Shown here: piece by piece, positions 40,892 through 51,757 of the stretch | How positions within the stretch are numbered: the stretch's first letter is position 1 | Layout of the letters: each line of letters opens with the position of its first letter | DNA from: Orobanche coerulescens | Taxonomy: Eukaryota > Streptophyta > Magnoliopsida > Lamiales > Orobanchaceae | Assembly (NCBI GenBank): GCA_033398695.1 | Contig: CM065804.1 | Location: 34,921,501-34,985,500, forward strand | DNA: 64,000 bases | Reading direction: 5' to 3' | Notes under the pieces: generated by a model | What the model saw: the letters and a program-made list of their open reading frames with translations, nothing else | What the model was told of the DNA's origin: nothing | Database searches by the model: none | Position numbers and translations under genes: made by a program

Positions 40892-42558
40892 GCCGCATTC
40901 TCGAGAAACTTATGAGTCTAAATAGTGATTTATACCAGACTACAATAAGGGTTATTGAATCCTACACTATGAGTCACGAACTTTGTGATTCCGAAGCATA
41001 CTAACTATGGCATGACCGACTCGGTCACCCTAGACGCGACATGATGATTCGCATTTTGAAAAACTCACACGACCATCCGTTTTTCAAGTCCAGAAAATGA
41101 TTGGAAGCAGCACTCGATATTGGAATTAATGTGAGTGAGTCTGATACCGTATCACTGGGATTAAAGATCGCACGTCCTGATAAGGTTGACAGTGCATCTT
41201 TCGTAAACCCCGAAGCTTCTGTGGCAGTTTCCAATGCCCATAAATCATTTTGTAAAGCTTGTTCACTAGCAAAATTGATACCTTCTCCGTCCTTTGCTAA
41301 AGACTCAACACAAAATATTCGCTTCTTACAAAGAATTCAAGGGGAAATTTGTGGACCTATTCAACCAGAGTGCGGACCATTCAGATACTTTATGGTTATA
41401 GTTGATGCATCGACGCGATGGTCACACGTCGCTCTACTATCCACAAGAAATGCTGCATTTGCTAAACTCGTAGCATAAATCATCAAGTTACGGGCTAACC
41501 ACCCCGACAATGCTGGTGAGTTTACGTCAAAATCATTTGACGACTATTGCATGTCGATTGGGATTGAAGTTGAACATCCCGTCCCCCATATTCATTCGCA
41601 GAATGGCCTTGTTGAGGCTATGATTAAGCGGTTACAGCTTATCGCCCGAGCATTGGTATTGCACACCAACTTGCCGATTTCTGCCTGGAGTTATGTAATT
41701 TTGCATGCGGCTATACTTATTTGCTTTCGACCCACTGTCAATCAACCGTTTAGTGCGTACCAGTTGGTAACTGGATATGAGCCTGATATTTCACACTTAC
41801 GCATTTTTGGTTGTGCAGTCTATGTGGCAATTACGCCTCCACAACATACTAAAATGGGTCCGCAAAGACGATTAAGTATATACGTTGGCTATGAATCGCC
41901 TAAAATTATCCGCTATTTGGAACCTTTGATGGGAGATCTATTTACTGCAAGATTTGCAGACTGTCACTTTGATGAGACAAACTTCTCGTCGTTAGGGGGA
42001 GAGAGAAATCGAACGATTCAGTTGAACGCCATGAAATTGTCTGGTGTGCTCCCTCCTTGCCTCATCAAGATCCCCGCACGACTCAATCCGATCAAGAAGT
42101 GCAACGTATTCCCAGTCTTCAGAAAGTTGCGGATTCGATGCCCGACAACTTTACTGATACTACGAAAGTGACAAGATCTACCATTCCCGCTGCGAATGTT
42201 CCTGCAAGGTTAGAAGTCCTAGTTATTGGGCAAGGTTCAGCCGCCCAAAGGAATGATGCCCCCGGCATCGACCTTAGTGGTGGGACGGCTGCTTTGGCTG
42301 CTCTTATCCCTGCTCGAAAGAGGGGGAGGCCAGTGGGTAGAAAGGATACCGAACCTCGAAAGAGAAGAGGAACGGAGGCACAAAATCCTCTCATTATCGA
42401 CATAGTGACTCCGTCACACGAGATTATCTCTGACTACGATATGTCCTCGAATCAACAATGGAATAATCGATGAACGCGTCGGAAACTTTGTTGATGTCAG
42501 AGAATAAAGAAATCTCGATGCAATGTACAAGTGAATACGTGCTATTGGACAGGTCATC
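40892..42558 (+). pseudogene. Copia-A protease end, integrase and RT linker
   Basis: Continues pol. The GAG-pre-integrase signature LWHDRLGHP (about 41005-41031) follows a stop at 41002-41004, then FCKACSLAKL completes the zinc finger. In the integrase core, the first Asp is in MVIVDAS (about 41392-41412), DNAGEF follows near 41506 after a frameshift, and the catalytic Glu is in NGLVEAMIKRLQLIARAL. Next come GYEPDISHLRIFGCAVYVA and an FADCHFDETNF segment near 41954-41989. The linker has PARKRGRPVG and ends in SEYVLLDR (about 42528) where Copia-B has inserted. RT lies outside the window. Confidence 0.88.
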
Positions 42559-43769
42559 TGTTGGGATAACAATCCCTGTATCGAAATATTTTGATAAAGT
42601 GTTTTGGCCAAATCCAGCATACAACAAGCTGCTGTATCGAAAGTCCCATCGAAGTTGCTGATCCTGTATCGAAGACTTATCTTTATGCCATCATACAACA
42701 ACAAGAGTCTAAAATCTCCAAGTATGGAAGCTATCCCTCCATACAACAAACATTCCATACAGCGACCTCTCCTTCATAGCCTACAGCACAAATGGATACA
42801 ACATTCAAGCTGTGAAGTATTGAGACCTTCAATACACATCGAAACAGGACTAAAGACCGTTTGAAAAGGAATCTTTGGTATTCGCTAAAGTCAAGTCCAG
42901 TTTGATAAAGAAGTATTTAATTACTGAAAGGATAAAGTATTTAAATACTGAAGCCGACGGAGATCTTCAAACCATGCAAAATCCGGATCTTGGTTTATAC
43001 AAGTCAACTATCTAGTTGTCACGAAATCTTGCTCAACGGATCTATTCAGAAGCTATATATATATATATATCCCCAAGAGTTTGAAGATCACACACACACG
43101 AACTCACATCTAACCAAGAAGTACTTACAAGAATATATCTGAGCAAACATATTTCTTCAAGTATACTGCATATTCTGAGAGAAGAAATATCCAAGTGCTC
43201 AACCTTGAACAACACACCATCAGCAAAAGATCAAGAAAGTCAAGCTGTTGTTCAAACTATCGTTCTATCATTGAACAAACCCATCAGCCCTGTGTGGACT
43301 GAGAAAGCATTGCTTTTCCCGAACTGTGTGTGACAGACTTGCATTGAAGAGACAAAGCTTCGGAACTATGTGTGAAGAAGTTAGTCAAGTGAAAGCCTAA
43401 ACCAATATGTGTGAACGGTTGAAAGCTTCGATCATTATATCAGTCTGTGTGAACGATACATTGATAGGTTTGATTATAAATACGTAGTTGTGTACGTAGT
43501 ATTTATAATAAACATTTTAACTCCTGTGTGGAGGACCAGTAGACGTAGAGGGATTTACCTCGAACCACTTTAATTATCGTGTCATTCACCTTCTTTATTT
43601 ACTGTTTTAATATCTGTGATTATTTTTAAGTGTACACTTCATATCTAGTTGCTGTATTTACAGCAACTTACTTCAACAAGACTTCCGCTACGCACTCAGA
43701 TTTGAAAATCGTACAGCCTGTTGTTTAAAACACCTTCCAAGCTGTATTCTGTATACTTAGTAGCTAACA
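42559..43769 (+). mobile_element. Copia-B 5' LTR
   Basis: From TGTTGGGATAACAATCCCTG to TAGTAGCTAACA. The first 110 bases match the 3' LTR start at 61069 apart from a few changes and a small indel. A TA-rich tract at 43053-43070 is the likely TATA region. A tRNA-iMet-like primer-binding site (TGGTATCGTAGC, 43772-43783) follows. Confidence 0.9.
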
Positions 43770-43873
43770 AGTGGTATCGTAGCGGTTGATTCTAAAAATA
43801 ATCAGTCGTATTTTTGACCGAATCAGATACTTAAATCACTTATTTTTTAAAACAGTCTTTTTTTCCTTCTCAT

Positions 43874-44456
43874 ATGGATACATCAATGATCAATAAAGTC
43901 CCTATGTTTTCTATTAACTAGTTTGACGATTGGAGAATTAGGATGGAGGCTCATCTTGCATCAATGCACGAAGGGATAATTTTTGTCATACAGGATGGCC
44001 CCATAAAGATCATGAAGGTAAATCCGGCCCCAAGGATTGAAGGCCAAGCTCATGCAGAGATGCTCGAGAAAGAGCGCGAACAATGGACTTCTGATGATAG
44101 AAAGTGCGCCAACCTCGACAATGTTGCGAAGAACGCGCTATTTGTCACTCTTGACAAAGGCACGTTCTCTAAGGTAAAGAGCTGTAAATCAGGAAAGGAT
44201 ATCTGGGATAAACTCAAGTTAATTTGTGAGGGAACTGAGCTCTCAAAAGAAAACAAAATTTCAAAATTAACTCAGCAATTTAAAACTTTTAAAATGAAAC
44301 CAACTGAAACACTTGAGGAACTTGACCCCAGATTCACTGGCATTGTTGGTGAACTTGAAGCATTAGGCAAGATTTATACCCAAAGGGAGAAGAACCTAAA
44401 AATTTTCAGATCTCTCTCTACCCGATGGGACATTAAGACCACAGCTATGCGTGTGT
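43874..44456 (+). pseudogene. Copia-B gag, N-terminal part
   Basis: In-frame ATG at 43874, a stop at 43919-43921, then an open frame. The core has DWRIRMEAHLASMH, later KGTFSKVKSCKSGKDIWDKL and LTQQFKTFKMKPTETLEEL, the UBN2-type copia gag fold. Gypsy-2 interrupts at 44456. Removing Gypsy-2 and one TGTGT joins this frame exactly to 51758, giving ..TTAMRVSCNLSEI.. without a break. Confidence 0.88.
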
Positions 44457-45472
44457 TGATGTGAATCAAGATATTATGAAGAACCCGGATGAGGACTTGA
44501 GCATGCCGACTGGACCAATAACGAGGTCTCGATCAAAGAAGTTCAAAAATAATTTATCGACACTCATCATTGATATGTTTAAAAATAACTATGTTATCAA
44601 AGACAACAAATTCGTGAGTAGTGTCGAAGTTGTCGAACAATAAGTTTTTCGTTTACTTTATCTTGGTGTATTTTAATTTGAATTGTATTTCTTGAGTTGT
44701 ATTTTTATATTTTGAGTTGTATATAATCGAGTCGTGTAATATTAATGTCGAAGACGATCGGAAAAGACGATCAAACAAACAAGGATCAAATTCCCGCGCG
44801 TAAGACTGACACGCAGCAGTCTCGTATTTTGGCCATAACTTACTCGTCCGAAATCCGATTCAGGTGATTCAGGTGTCTATGGAAAGCTAAGAAAGAGAGC
44901 TACAAATATTGTTCAGACCATAGGACCAAATTCGGAGACATTGGAGCTCAGAAATGATAAAACAGACAGCATCGGATTTATGGTGACTTGTTGTCCTTGT
45001 TTTCACACCTTAAAATCTTGGTCTTTGATATTTTGTCACCTAAACATATGTTGACTGACTTTGTATCAGATTTTAGGATCTTTGAATGTTGATTTTTCTA
45101 TTTTGTAGGTTTCTAGTTGTTTCCTTGTTCACACTAGAGTTAGGTGTAAGATTTTGGCTATAAATAGCCTTGAAGTTTCATTGTAAGAGGACACCAAAAG
45201 ATTTTATGAATTTGAGAGTGTTTGTATTAACAAACCTTTGTGAGTGCTTTCTTGTTTTGTTGAGTGTGTCTCCAAAACATCCCTTGTGTGATTTATATAC
45301 TTATCAAGTGCAATCTTGTTAGTATTTATATTCCACCCCTTCCGAGTTCTTTGCGGCGTGTCACGTAGAGGTTTGGAAGTAAAGCCCCATTTTGCTTATT
45401 TTGGAAACATCCTGGGAACGAATTCATCTAGCGGTGTCGGTTACCATAGCGTGTCGTGTGGGGGTCGCATCG
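44457..45472 (+). mobile_element. Gypsy-2 5' LTR
   Basis: Starts TGATGTGAATCAAG and ends near GGGGTCGCATCG; TATA box TATAAATA at 45159-45166. The two LTRs look almost identical by eye apart from small indels near the start (at 44484 and 44506) and near 45351. Confidence 0.93.
44461..44643 (+). other. LTR-encoded C-terminal tail (GPITRSRSKKFK)
   Basis: In the LTR one frame reads NQDIMKNPDEDLSM, then GPITRSRSKKFKNN and a hydrophobic tail to a stop at 44643. A basic 'GPxTRxRAKK' tail is the usual end of the polyprotein in several plant Ty3/gypsy families. Read in the 3' LTR it would continue pol past the polypurine tract. The 3' copy (50740-50922) carries small indels that break it. Confidence 0.5.
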
Positions 45473-46148
45473 ATTGGCTTCGAGCTCGGTTATTCCAAAA
45501 CTAAGTGGTATCATCTATTTTCCTTCATTACCATAATCTTCCTATCTTATCATCCTATTATTTCCTTTATCTTCTAAATCTTCCATCTTCTTCACACAAA
45601 AAAAAAAAAAAAAGAAAAAGAAAAAATATATAAGTGGTGAAGGTTTTGATTGTTTTGATAACTCTTCAAGCCGAGGCCGGGGAAGAACTTGTTCCTTAGC
45701 CTTGGGCGTACGGTGATTTTAAGCTTGCGGATCGAATATCAAATATCAATCCATTCATTTCATTACTAAAAAAAAAAAAAAAAAAAATTATAAGTCGTGA
45801 AGGTTTTGATTGTTTTTGATAACTCTTCAAGCCGAGGCCAGGGGAAGAACTTGTTCCTTAGCCTTCGGGCGTCTGGTGATTTTAAGCTTGCGGATCGAAT
45901 ATCAAATATCAATCCATTCATTTCATTACCAAAAAAAAAAAAATTGTGAGGAATTAAGAAAAAGCCAAACGAGAGATACGCGAGTGTGAGCGATCGAGCG
46001 ATACACGTGAGGATCTTGTGAGGAAATTTTCTTATAGAAAAAAAAAGGAGAAAAAAAAAACAAAAAAAAAAAAAAAAAAAAAAGAAAAAAAAAGGAAAAA
46101 AAAAGGAAAAAAAAAGGAAAAAAAAAAGGAAAAAAAAAGAAAAAAAAA
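45473..46148 (+). other. Gypsy-2 leader: offset primer-binding site, 160-bp duplication, A-rich tract
   Basis: The best primer-binding match, TGGTATCATC (45506-45515), lies 33 bases after the LTR end, which is unusual. Two tandem copies of a roughly 160-bp unit follow (from 45632 and 45791), each ending in oligo-A. A purine tract of A and G runs at 46038-46148 just before the gag ATG. The Lys-rich ORF through that tract is an artefact of base composition. Confidence 0.75.
45627..45943. repeat. Tandem duplication of about 160 bp with oligo-A ends
   Basis: Units share GTGAAGGTTTTGATTGTTTT and later CTTGCGGATCGAATATCAAA, differ by a few bases, and each ends with 13-20 A residues. Confidence 0.9.
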
Positions 46149-47360
46149 ATGTCAGGAACCGAAGGAAACGAGCAAAATCTTATCCTTCAAAATATTGTAC
46201 AACAACTTGCTCAAATAGTCGGAAGACTAGATAAACAAGAGGAAACAATTGCTACTCTCACGAAGGGTAGAGAAGAGGAGCCCGTACGAAGGGGACCGGA
46301 ACCCATTCGATTTGGAGGCTATGATGATGAAGATTCGATGAATTCCGAGGAGGAAACTCCGAGGTTTGTACATCGAGGAGGGCGAGAAGGACGAGGAGGA
46401 AGGAGAGAGTATGAAGGAAGACGAGGAAGATATGTCCGAAACGAGGAGGATCGGAATATGGGAAACATCAAAATGAAAATCCCATCTTTCGAAGGGAGAA
46501 GTGATCCGGACACATATCTCGATTGGGAAAGGAAGTTGGAGACCATTTACGATTGCCACAACTATTCCGATGAGAAGAAAATGAGGTTAGCAATAACCGA
46601 ATTTTCGAATATGCAAGCATTTGGTGGGACCAACTTGTGACGGAGAGAAGGAGGAGTCGGGATAGACCGGTTAGCGGTTGGGAAGAATTGAAGGTTGTTA
46701 TGCGGAAAAGATTTGTTCCTAATTACTATCTTAAGGAACTATTTTCTCGCTTACAAACTTTAAAACAAGGCTCGAGAAACATTGAAGATTTTCGAAAGGA
46801 AATGGAGATGTTGATGATCCGGCCAATGTTCGGGAATCGAGAGAGGCCACCATGGCGCGGTTTTTACACGGGATGAGAGCCGATATAGCTAAAGAAGTTG
46901 ACAAACAACACTTTGTTGAATTCGAGGACATGGTATATGCGGCGGTAAAAATCGAGCGGAGCTTACGAAGAGGGAGCAATAACAACTATTCCACGGGATA
47001 CTCTACCCCTTGGAAACAACAATCTCAAGTAAGTTCGGACAAATTTAAAAATTTTGATAAAAGAGAAGGGAGTGTCTTGAAAGGAAAGTTTGAAGTTGGG
47101 AGTACTAGCAAACCAAAATTTGATGGGAAACCTAAACCCGTCGAAAGCACCCAAAGGAGAAACTGGACATCCAATGCTATAAGTGCGAGTCGTGGACATA
47201 TAGCATCCGAATGCACCAACAAACGGGTGATGGTACTTCGGGATGGGGAGATTGAAACGGAAGCGAAAAAGAAGAAGAAGAAGAAGAGACAAGAGAGGTG
47301 GAGAGTGATGATGAGACGTATGAGTATGCACCCGCACTTGTTGTTCGGAGGGTGTTAAGT
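46149..47360 (+). pseudogene. Gypsy-2 gag
   Basis: ATG 46149 follows the A-rich leader. The N-terminus is a short coiled coil (LQNIVQQLAQIVGRLDKQEE), then an acidic and Arg/Gly-rich linker. The capsid core has IKMKIPSFEGRSDPDTYLDW (about 46467-46526), continues in two shifted frames through WEELKVVMRKRFVPNYYLKE (from 46679) and then MARFLHGMRADIAKEV (from 46852). A zinc-knuckle relic lies near 47180-47220 (HIASEC), with the upstream cysteines lost. At least two frameshifts prevent a full-length product. Confidence 0.85.
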
Positions 47361-47840
47361 TCTCAAGCAAAAGAGGAGGAAGTTAACGAACAAAGAGAAA
47401 ATCTATTTCACACACGTTGTTTTATTAAAAATAAAAATTGTAGTGTGATAATAGATAACGGGAGTTGCACTAATGTCATTAGCGCTATGCTAGTGGAAGA
47501 ACTCGATCTTCCAACAAGAAGACACCCTAAACCGTATCGTTTACATTGGCTAAATGATTGTGGGGAAGTTCGAGTTAATAAACAGTACTAGTGGCTCTCA
47601 CCATCGGAAGGTATCAAGACGAAATCCTATGTGATGTCGTTCGATGCATGCTTGCCATATCTTGTTGGGAAGACCATGGCATTTTGATCGAGATGCTACT
47701 TTGAGCGGAAGGAAAAATCGTTACTCATTCGAGAAGGACGGAAAGAAAATTACCTTAGCTCCCATGACTAAGGTACAAATACAAGAAGATCAACTTCGTC
47801 TTGAAAAGGAAGTTGAAGGAAAATCGAGAAAAGAAAAGGA
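47298..47840 (+). pseudogene. Gypsy-2 protease
   Basis: Frame one (to 47591) gives CSVIIDNGSCTNVISAML and LPTRRHPKPYRLHWLNDCGE. The active site reads DNGS; related elements usually have D-G/S-G-S. A frameshift leads to the second frame from 47644, with HILLGRPWHFDR and GKKITLAPM, the protease flap and end. The domain is followed by a repeat-rich linker into RT. Confidence 0.8.
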
Positions 47841-48000
47841 AAAGAAAAATGAAAAAAATGAAAAAAGCGAGAAAAATGAAAAAAATGAAAAAAGCGAGAA
47901 AAATGAAAAAAATGAAAAAAGCAAGAAAAATGAAAAAAATGAAAAAAATGAGAAAAATGAAAAAAATGAAAAAAATGAAAAAAAGAAAGAAAAAGAAAAT
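47820..48000 (+). repeat. In-frame KNEK/SEKNEK repeat in the protease-RT linker
   Basis: About 17 triplets of Lys, Asn, Glu and Ser (KNEKNEKSEKNEKNEKSEK..) encoded by GAAAAAAATGAAAAAAGC and GAGAAAAATGAAAAAAAT units of 9 and 27 bp. Both unit sizes are multiples of three, so the frame is kept. The strand bias of A over T makes the opposite strand read as a Phe-rich ORF, which I do not annotate. Confidence 0.9.
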
Positions 48001-49102
48001 TTGAGAAAATGCATGCTTGTAAGTGCAAAGGAACTTGAAGAAGATATCAAGGAAAATGCACCCATATACTTGATTATTTTCCGAAAAGTTTGCGCTACTA
48101 CTAACCCCGGGAACCGGATAATTCCGAGTTCTATTGAATCTTTATTGCAGGAATTTATTGATGTTTTTCCTGAAGAACTACCTGCAGGGTTGCCACCAAT
48201 CCGAGGGATTGAACATCAAATAGACTTTGTGCCTGGAGCGGTCATTCCAAATAGACCGGCATACCGACACAACCCCGAAGAGACCAATGAAATCCAAAGA
48301 CAAGTCGAGGAGTTGTTAAGTCTTGGGTATATCCGGGAGAGTCTAAGTCCTTGTGCCGTTCCTGTGATCGTCGTGCCAAAGAAAGATGGAACGTGGAGAA
48401 TGTGCACCGATTGCCGAGCGGTAAACAATATCACGGTTAAGTATCGACACCCTATTCCAAGGTTAGATGATATGTTAGATGAATTACATGGTTCATGTGT
48501 TTTCACTAAAATTGACCTAATGAAAGGATATCACCAAATTCGTATGAAAGAAGGAGATGAATGGAAAACGGCTTTCAAAACTAAATACGGATTATACGAA
48601 TGGTTGGTAATGCCCTTTGGACTAACGAACGCACCAAGTACTTTTATGAGATTAATGAATCATGTTTTACGTGCATACATCGGAAAATTCGTTGTTGTAT
48701 ACTTTGATGATATACTCATTTTACAAAAATGTTGAAGAACATGTTGAACATTTAAGATTAGCTTTAATTACCTTGAGAAGGGAACAATTATATGCTAGTC
48801 TTAAGAAATGTACTTTTTGCATGAATGAAGTTATTTTTCTTGGATATGTCGTTAGTGCTGACGGCATAAAAGTTGATGAAGAAAAGGTTAAGGCTATCCG
48901 AGAATGGCCTAGACCGACGAACGCATCCGAGGTAAGAAGTTTCCATGGCCTAGCAGGGTTTTACCGACGCTTCGTAAAAGATTTTAGCACAATTGCAGCC
49001 CCATTAAACGAACTTGTCAAGAAACATGCTAAGTTTAATTGGGGAAATGAACAAGAAAGAGCATTTAACACTCTGAAAGATAAATTGTGCACTTTGTCTT
49101 AG
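48001..49102 (+). pseudogene. Gypsy-2 reverse transcriptase
   Basis: RT motifs in order: FIDVFPEELPAGLPPIRGIE, then SPCAVPVIVVPKKDGTWRMC, TDCRAVNNIT, TKIDLMKGYHQIRM and MPFGLTNAPSTFMRLMN. The catalytic box is YFDD (48700-48711), followed by ILILQKC and a stop. A frame change just after it leads into FLGYVVSADGI and SFHGLAGFYRRFVKDFS, the thumb region. The aspartates are intact, so damage is limited to the frameshift after the active site and a stop at 49100-49102. Confidence 0.92.
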
Positions 49103-49480
49103 CATTACGATTTTTCTAACACTTTTGAAATTGAGTGTGATGCTTCGGGAGTAGGAATAGGAGCGTGATTAATGCAGGGAAAAAGGCCGATAGCCTATTT
49201 TAGTGAGAAACTTGGAGGAGCTACATTGAATTACCCGACCTATGACAAGGAATTGTATGCTTTGGTTCGAGCCCTACGTACGTGGCAACACTACCTATGG
49301 CCTAAGGAGTTCGTGATTCATACCGATCATGAATCCTTAAAGCATCTCAAAGGACAAGGTAAATTGAGCAAGAGACATGCCAAGTGGTTAGAGGAAATTG
49401 AATCCTTTCCTTACATCATCAAATACAAACAAGGTAAGGAAAACATTGTCGCGACGCTTTGTCAAGAAGGTATGTATTAC
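49103..49480 (+). pseudogene. Gypsy-2 RNase H
   Basis: CDASGVGIGA, with a stop just before [15 protein letters not shown] (49172), then [20 protein letters not shown] and [13 protein letters not shown]. It ends at [13 protein letters not shown], where the family norm is a VADALSR tether. The frame is lost near 49460. Catalytic Asp and Glu positions can be read. Confidence 0.88.
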
Positions 49481-49559
49481 TCAATACACTTTCTTGTAAA
49501 CTTTTGGGATTTGATTTATTGAAAGAAGCATATGAGGGGATAAAGATTTCCACGATATT

Positions 49560-50739
49560 TATGTCGCTTGCGAGAAAAAAGGAGTAGAAAAATTTTATCG
49601 GGATAATGGATTCTTGTTCCGTGAAAATAAACTTTGCATTCCTTTTTGTTCAACCCGGGAATTATTGGTAAGAGAAGCACATAGTGGAGGTCTAATGGGA
49701 CATTTTGGGATTGCTAAAACTTACGAAATATTGCGTGAACATTTCTTTTGGCCAAAAATGAAACATGATGTTTTTAAAGTTGTAAATTCATGCATTGTTT
49801 GTAGGAAAGCAAAATCACGAGTGTTGCCGCATGGTTTGTATATGCCACTTCCGGTACCTTCCGAACCTTGGGTTGATCTTTCTATGGACTTTGTATTAGG
49901 ATTACCTGGCGAAATCCGGTTGTGACTCCATTTTTGTTGTAGTTGATAGATTTAGCAAAATGGCACACTTCATTGCATGTCATAAAAGCAGACGACGCCA
50001 CACATATTGCTAATCTATTTTTCAAAGAAATTGTTCGTTTGCATGGTATGCCCAAAAGCATCGTATCCGATAGAGATACCAAATTTTTGAGTCATTTTTG
50101 GAGAGTCTTATGGGCAAAATTGGGGACGAAATTGCTTTATTCTACAACATGTCATCCCCAACCGATGGTCAAACCGAGGTTGTTAACCGACGCTTGGTCA
50201 ATTGTTGCGAACTATTGTTAACAAAAATTTGAAAAATTGGGAAACATCTTTACCATTTATCGAGTTTGCCTATAATCGAACCGTACATTCTACTACGACA
50301 TTTTCGCCATTTGAAATCGTGTATGGTTTTAATCCAATAACTCCTTTAGACTTGTTGCCTATTCCAATAGATGACAGGAGTAACCTTGATGGCAAGAAAA
50401 AGGCGGAGATGGTGAAGCAATTACATGCCAAAGTTCGTGAACAAATTGAGAAGCGCAACGAACACAATGCAAGAATGAAGAACAAGGGACGCAAACAAGT
50501 ACTCTTTGAACCGGTGATTGGGTTTGGGTTCATTTGAGGAAAGAACGATTTCCCATTCAAAGAAAATCCAAGCTAATGCCAAGGGGAGATGGACCGTTCC
50601 GGATCTTAGAGCGGATTAACGACAATGCCTATAAAGTAGATCTACCGGTGAGTATAATGTTTCCACTACTTTCAATGTTCTTTGACTTAAGTCCTTTTGA
50701 AATTTGATTCGAGGACGAATCCTTTTGAGGAACGGGGAA
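49560..50739 (+). pseudogene. Gypsy-2 integrase and polypurine tract
   Basis: Zinc finger: REAHSGGLMGHFG and later CIVCRKAK (about 49793). The core starts [10 protein letters not shown] and is frameshifted near 49920. [17 protein letters not shown] and [14 protein letters not shown] (second Asp, near 50066) come next. The Glu region (50160-50200) is frameshifted, then FIEFAYNRTVHSTTTFSPFE in the last frame. A shifted frame from 50530 to 50695 gives a GPF-type C-terminal module ending DLSPFEI. The polypurine tract GAGGAACGGGGAA (50727-50739) abuts the LTR. Confidence 0.88.
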
Positions 50740-51752
50740 TGATGTGAATCAAGATATTATGAAGAACCGGATGAGGACTTGAGCATGTCATTGGACCAAT
50801 AACGAGGTCTCGATCAAAGAAGTTCAAAAATAATTTATCGACACTCATCATTGATATGTTTAAAAATAACTATGTTATCAAAGACAACAAATTCGTGAGT
50901 AGTGTCGAAGTTGTCGAACAATAAGTTTTTCGTTTACTTTATCTTGGTGTATTTTAATTTGAATTGTATTTCTTGAGTTGTATTTTTATATTTTGAGTTG
51001 TATATAATCGAGTCGTGTAATATTAATGTCGAAGACGATCGGAAAAGACGATCAAACAAACAAGGATCAAATTCCCGCGCGTAAGACTGACACGCAGCAG
51101 TCTCGTATTTTGGCCATAACTTACTCGTCCGAAATCCGATTCAGGTGATTCAGGTGTCTATGGAAAGCTAAGAAAGAGAGCTACAAATATTGTTCAGACC
51201 ATAGGACCAAATTCGGAGACATTGGAGCTCAGAAATGATAAAACAGACAGCATCGGATTTATGGTGACTTGTTGTCCTTGTTTTCACACCTTAAAATCTT
51301 GGTCTTTGATATTTTGTCACCTAAACATATGTTGACTGACTTTGTATCAGATTTTAGGATCTTTGAATGTTGATTTTTCTATTTTGTAGGTTTTTAGTTG
51401 TTTCCTTGTTCACACTAGAGTTAGGTGTAAGATTTTGGCTATAAATAGCCTTGAAGTTTCATTGTAAGAGGACACCAAAAGATTTTATGAATTTGAGAGT
51501 GTTTGTATTAACAAACCTTTGTGAGTGCTTTCTTGTTTTGTTGAGTGTGTCTCCAAAACATCCCTTGTGTGATTTATATACTTATCAAGTGCAATCTTGT
51601 TAGTATTTATATTCCACCCCTTCCGAGTTGCTGCGGCGTGTCACGTAGAGGTTTGGAAGTAAAGCCCCATTTTGCTTATTTTGGAAACATCCTGGGAACG
51701 AATTCATCTAGCGGTGTCGGTTACCATAGCGTGTCGTGTGGGGGTCGCATCA
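50740..51752 (+). mobile_element. Gypsy-2 3' LTR
   Basis: Starts TGATGTGAATCAAG and ends GGGGTCGCATCA, followed by the TGTGT duplication. TATA box at 51440-51447. Confidence 0.93.
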
Positions 51753-51757
51753 TGTGT

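Larger units (their letters stand above)
44457..51752 (+). mobile_element. Gypsy-2: chromovirus-like Ty3/gypsy element
   Basis: LTRs 44457-45472 (1016 bp) and 50740-51752 (1013 bp) are flanked by a perfect 5-bp duplication TGTGT (44452-44456 and 51753-51757). Gag, protease, RT, RNase H and integrase are in order, all with frameshifts. The element is 7.3 kb. Gag and protease resemble CRM/Reina-type elements, but I see no typical chromodomain. A coding tail appears to run into the 3' LTR. Confidence 0.92.

Noticed and set aside
46018..46218. Lys-rich ORF before Gypsy-2 gag
   Set aside because: Reads an A/G homopurine tract; the real gag starts at 46149 in another frame.
47768..48065. Phe-rich minus-strand ORFs
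   Set aside because: Antisense shadow of the KNEK repeat in the pol frame.
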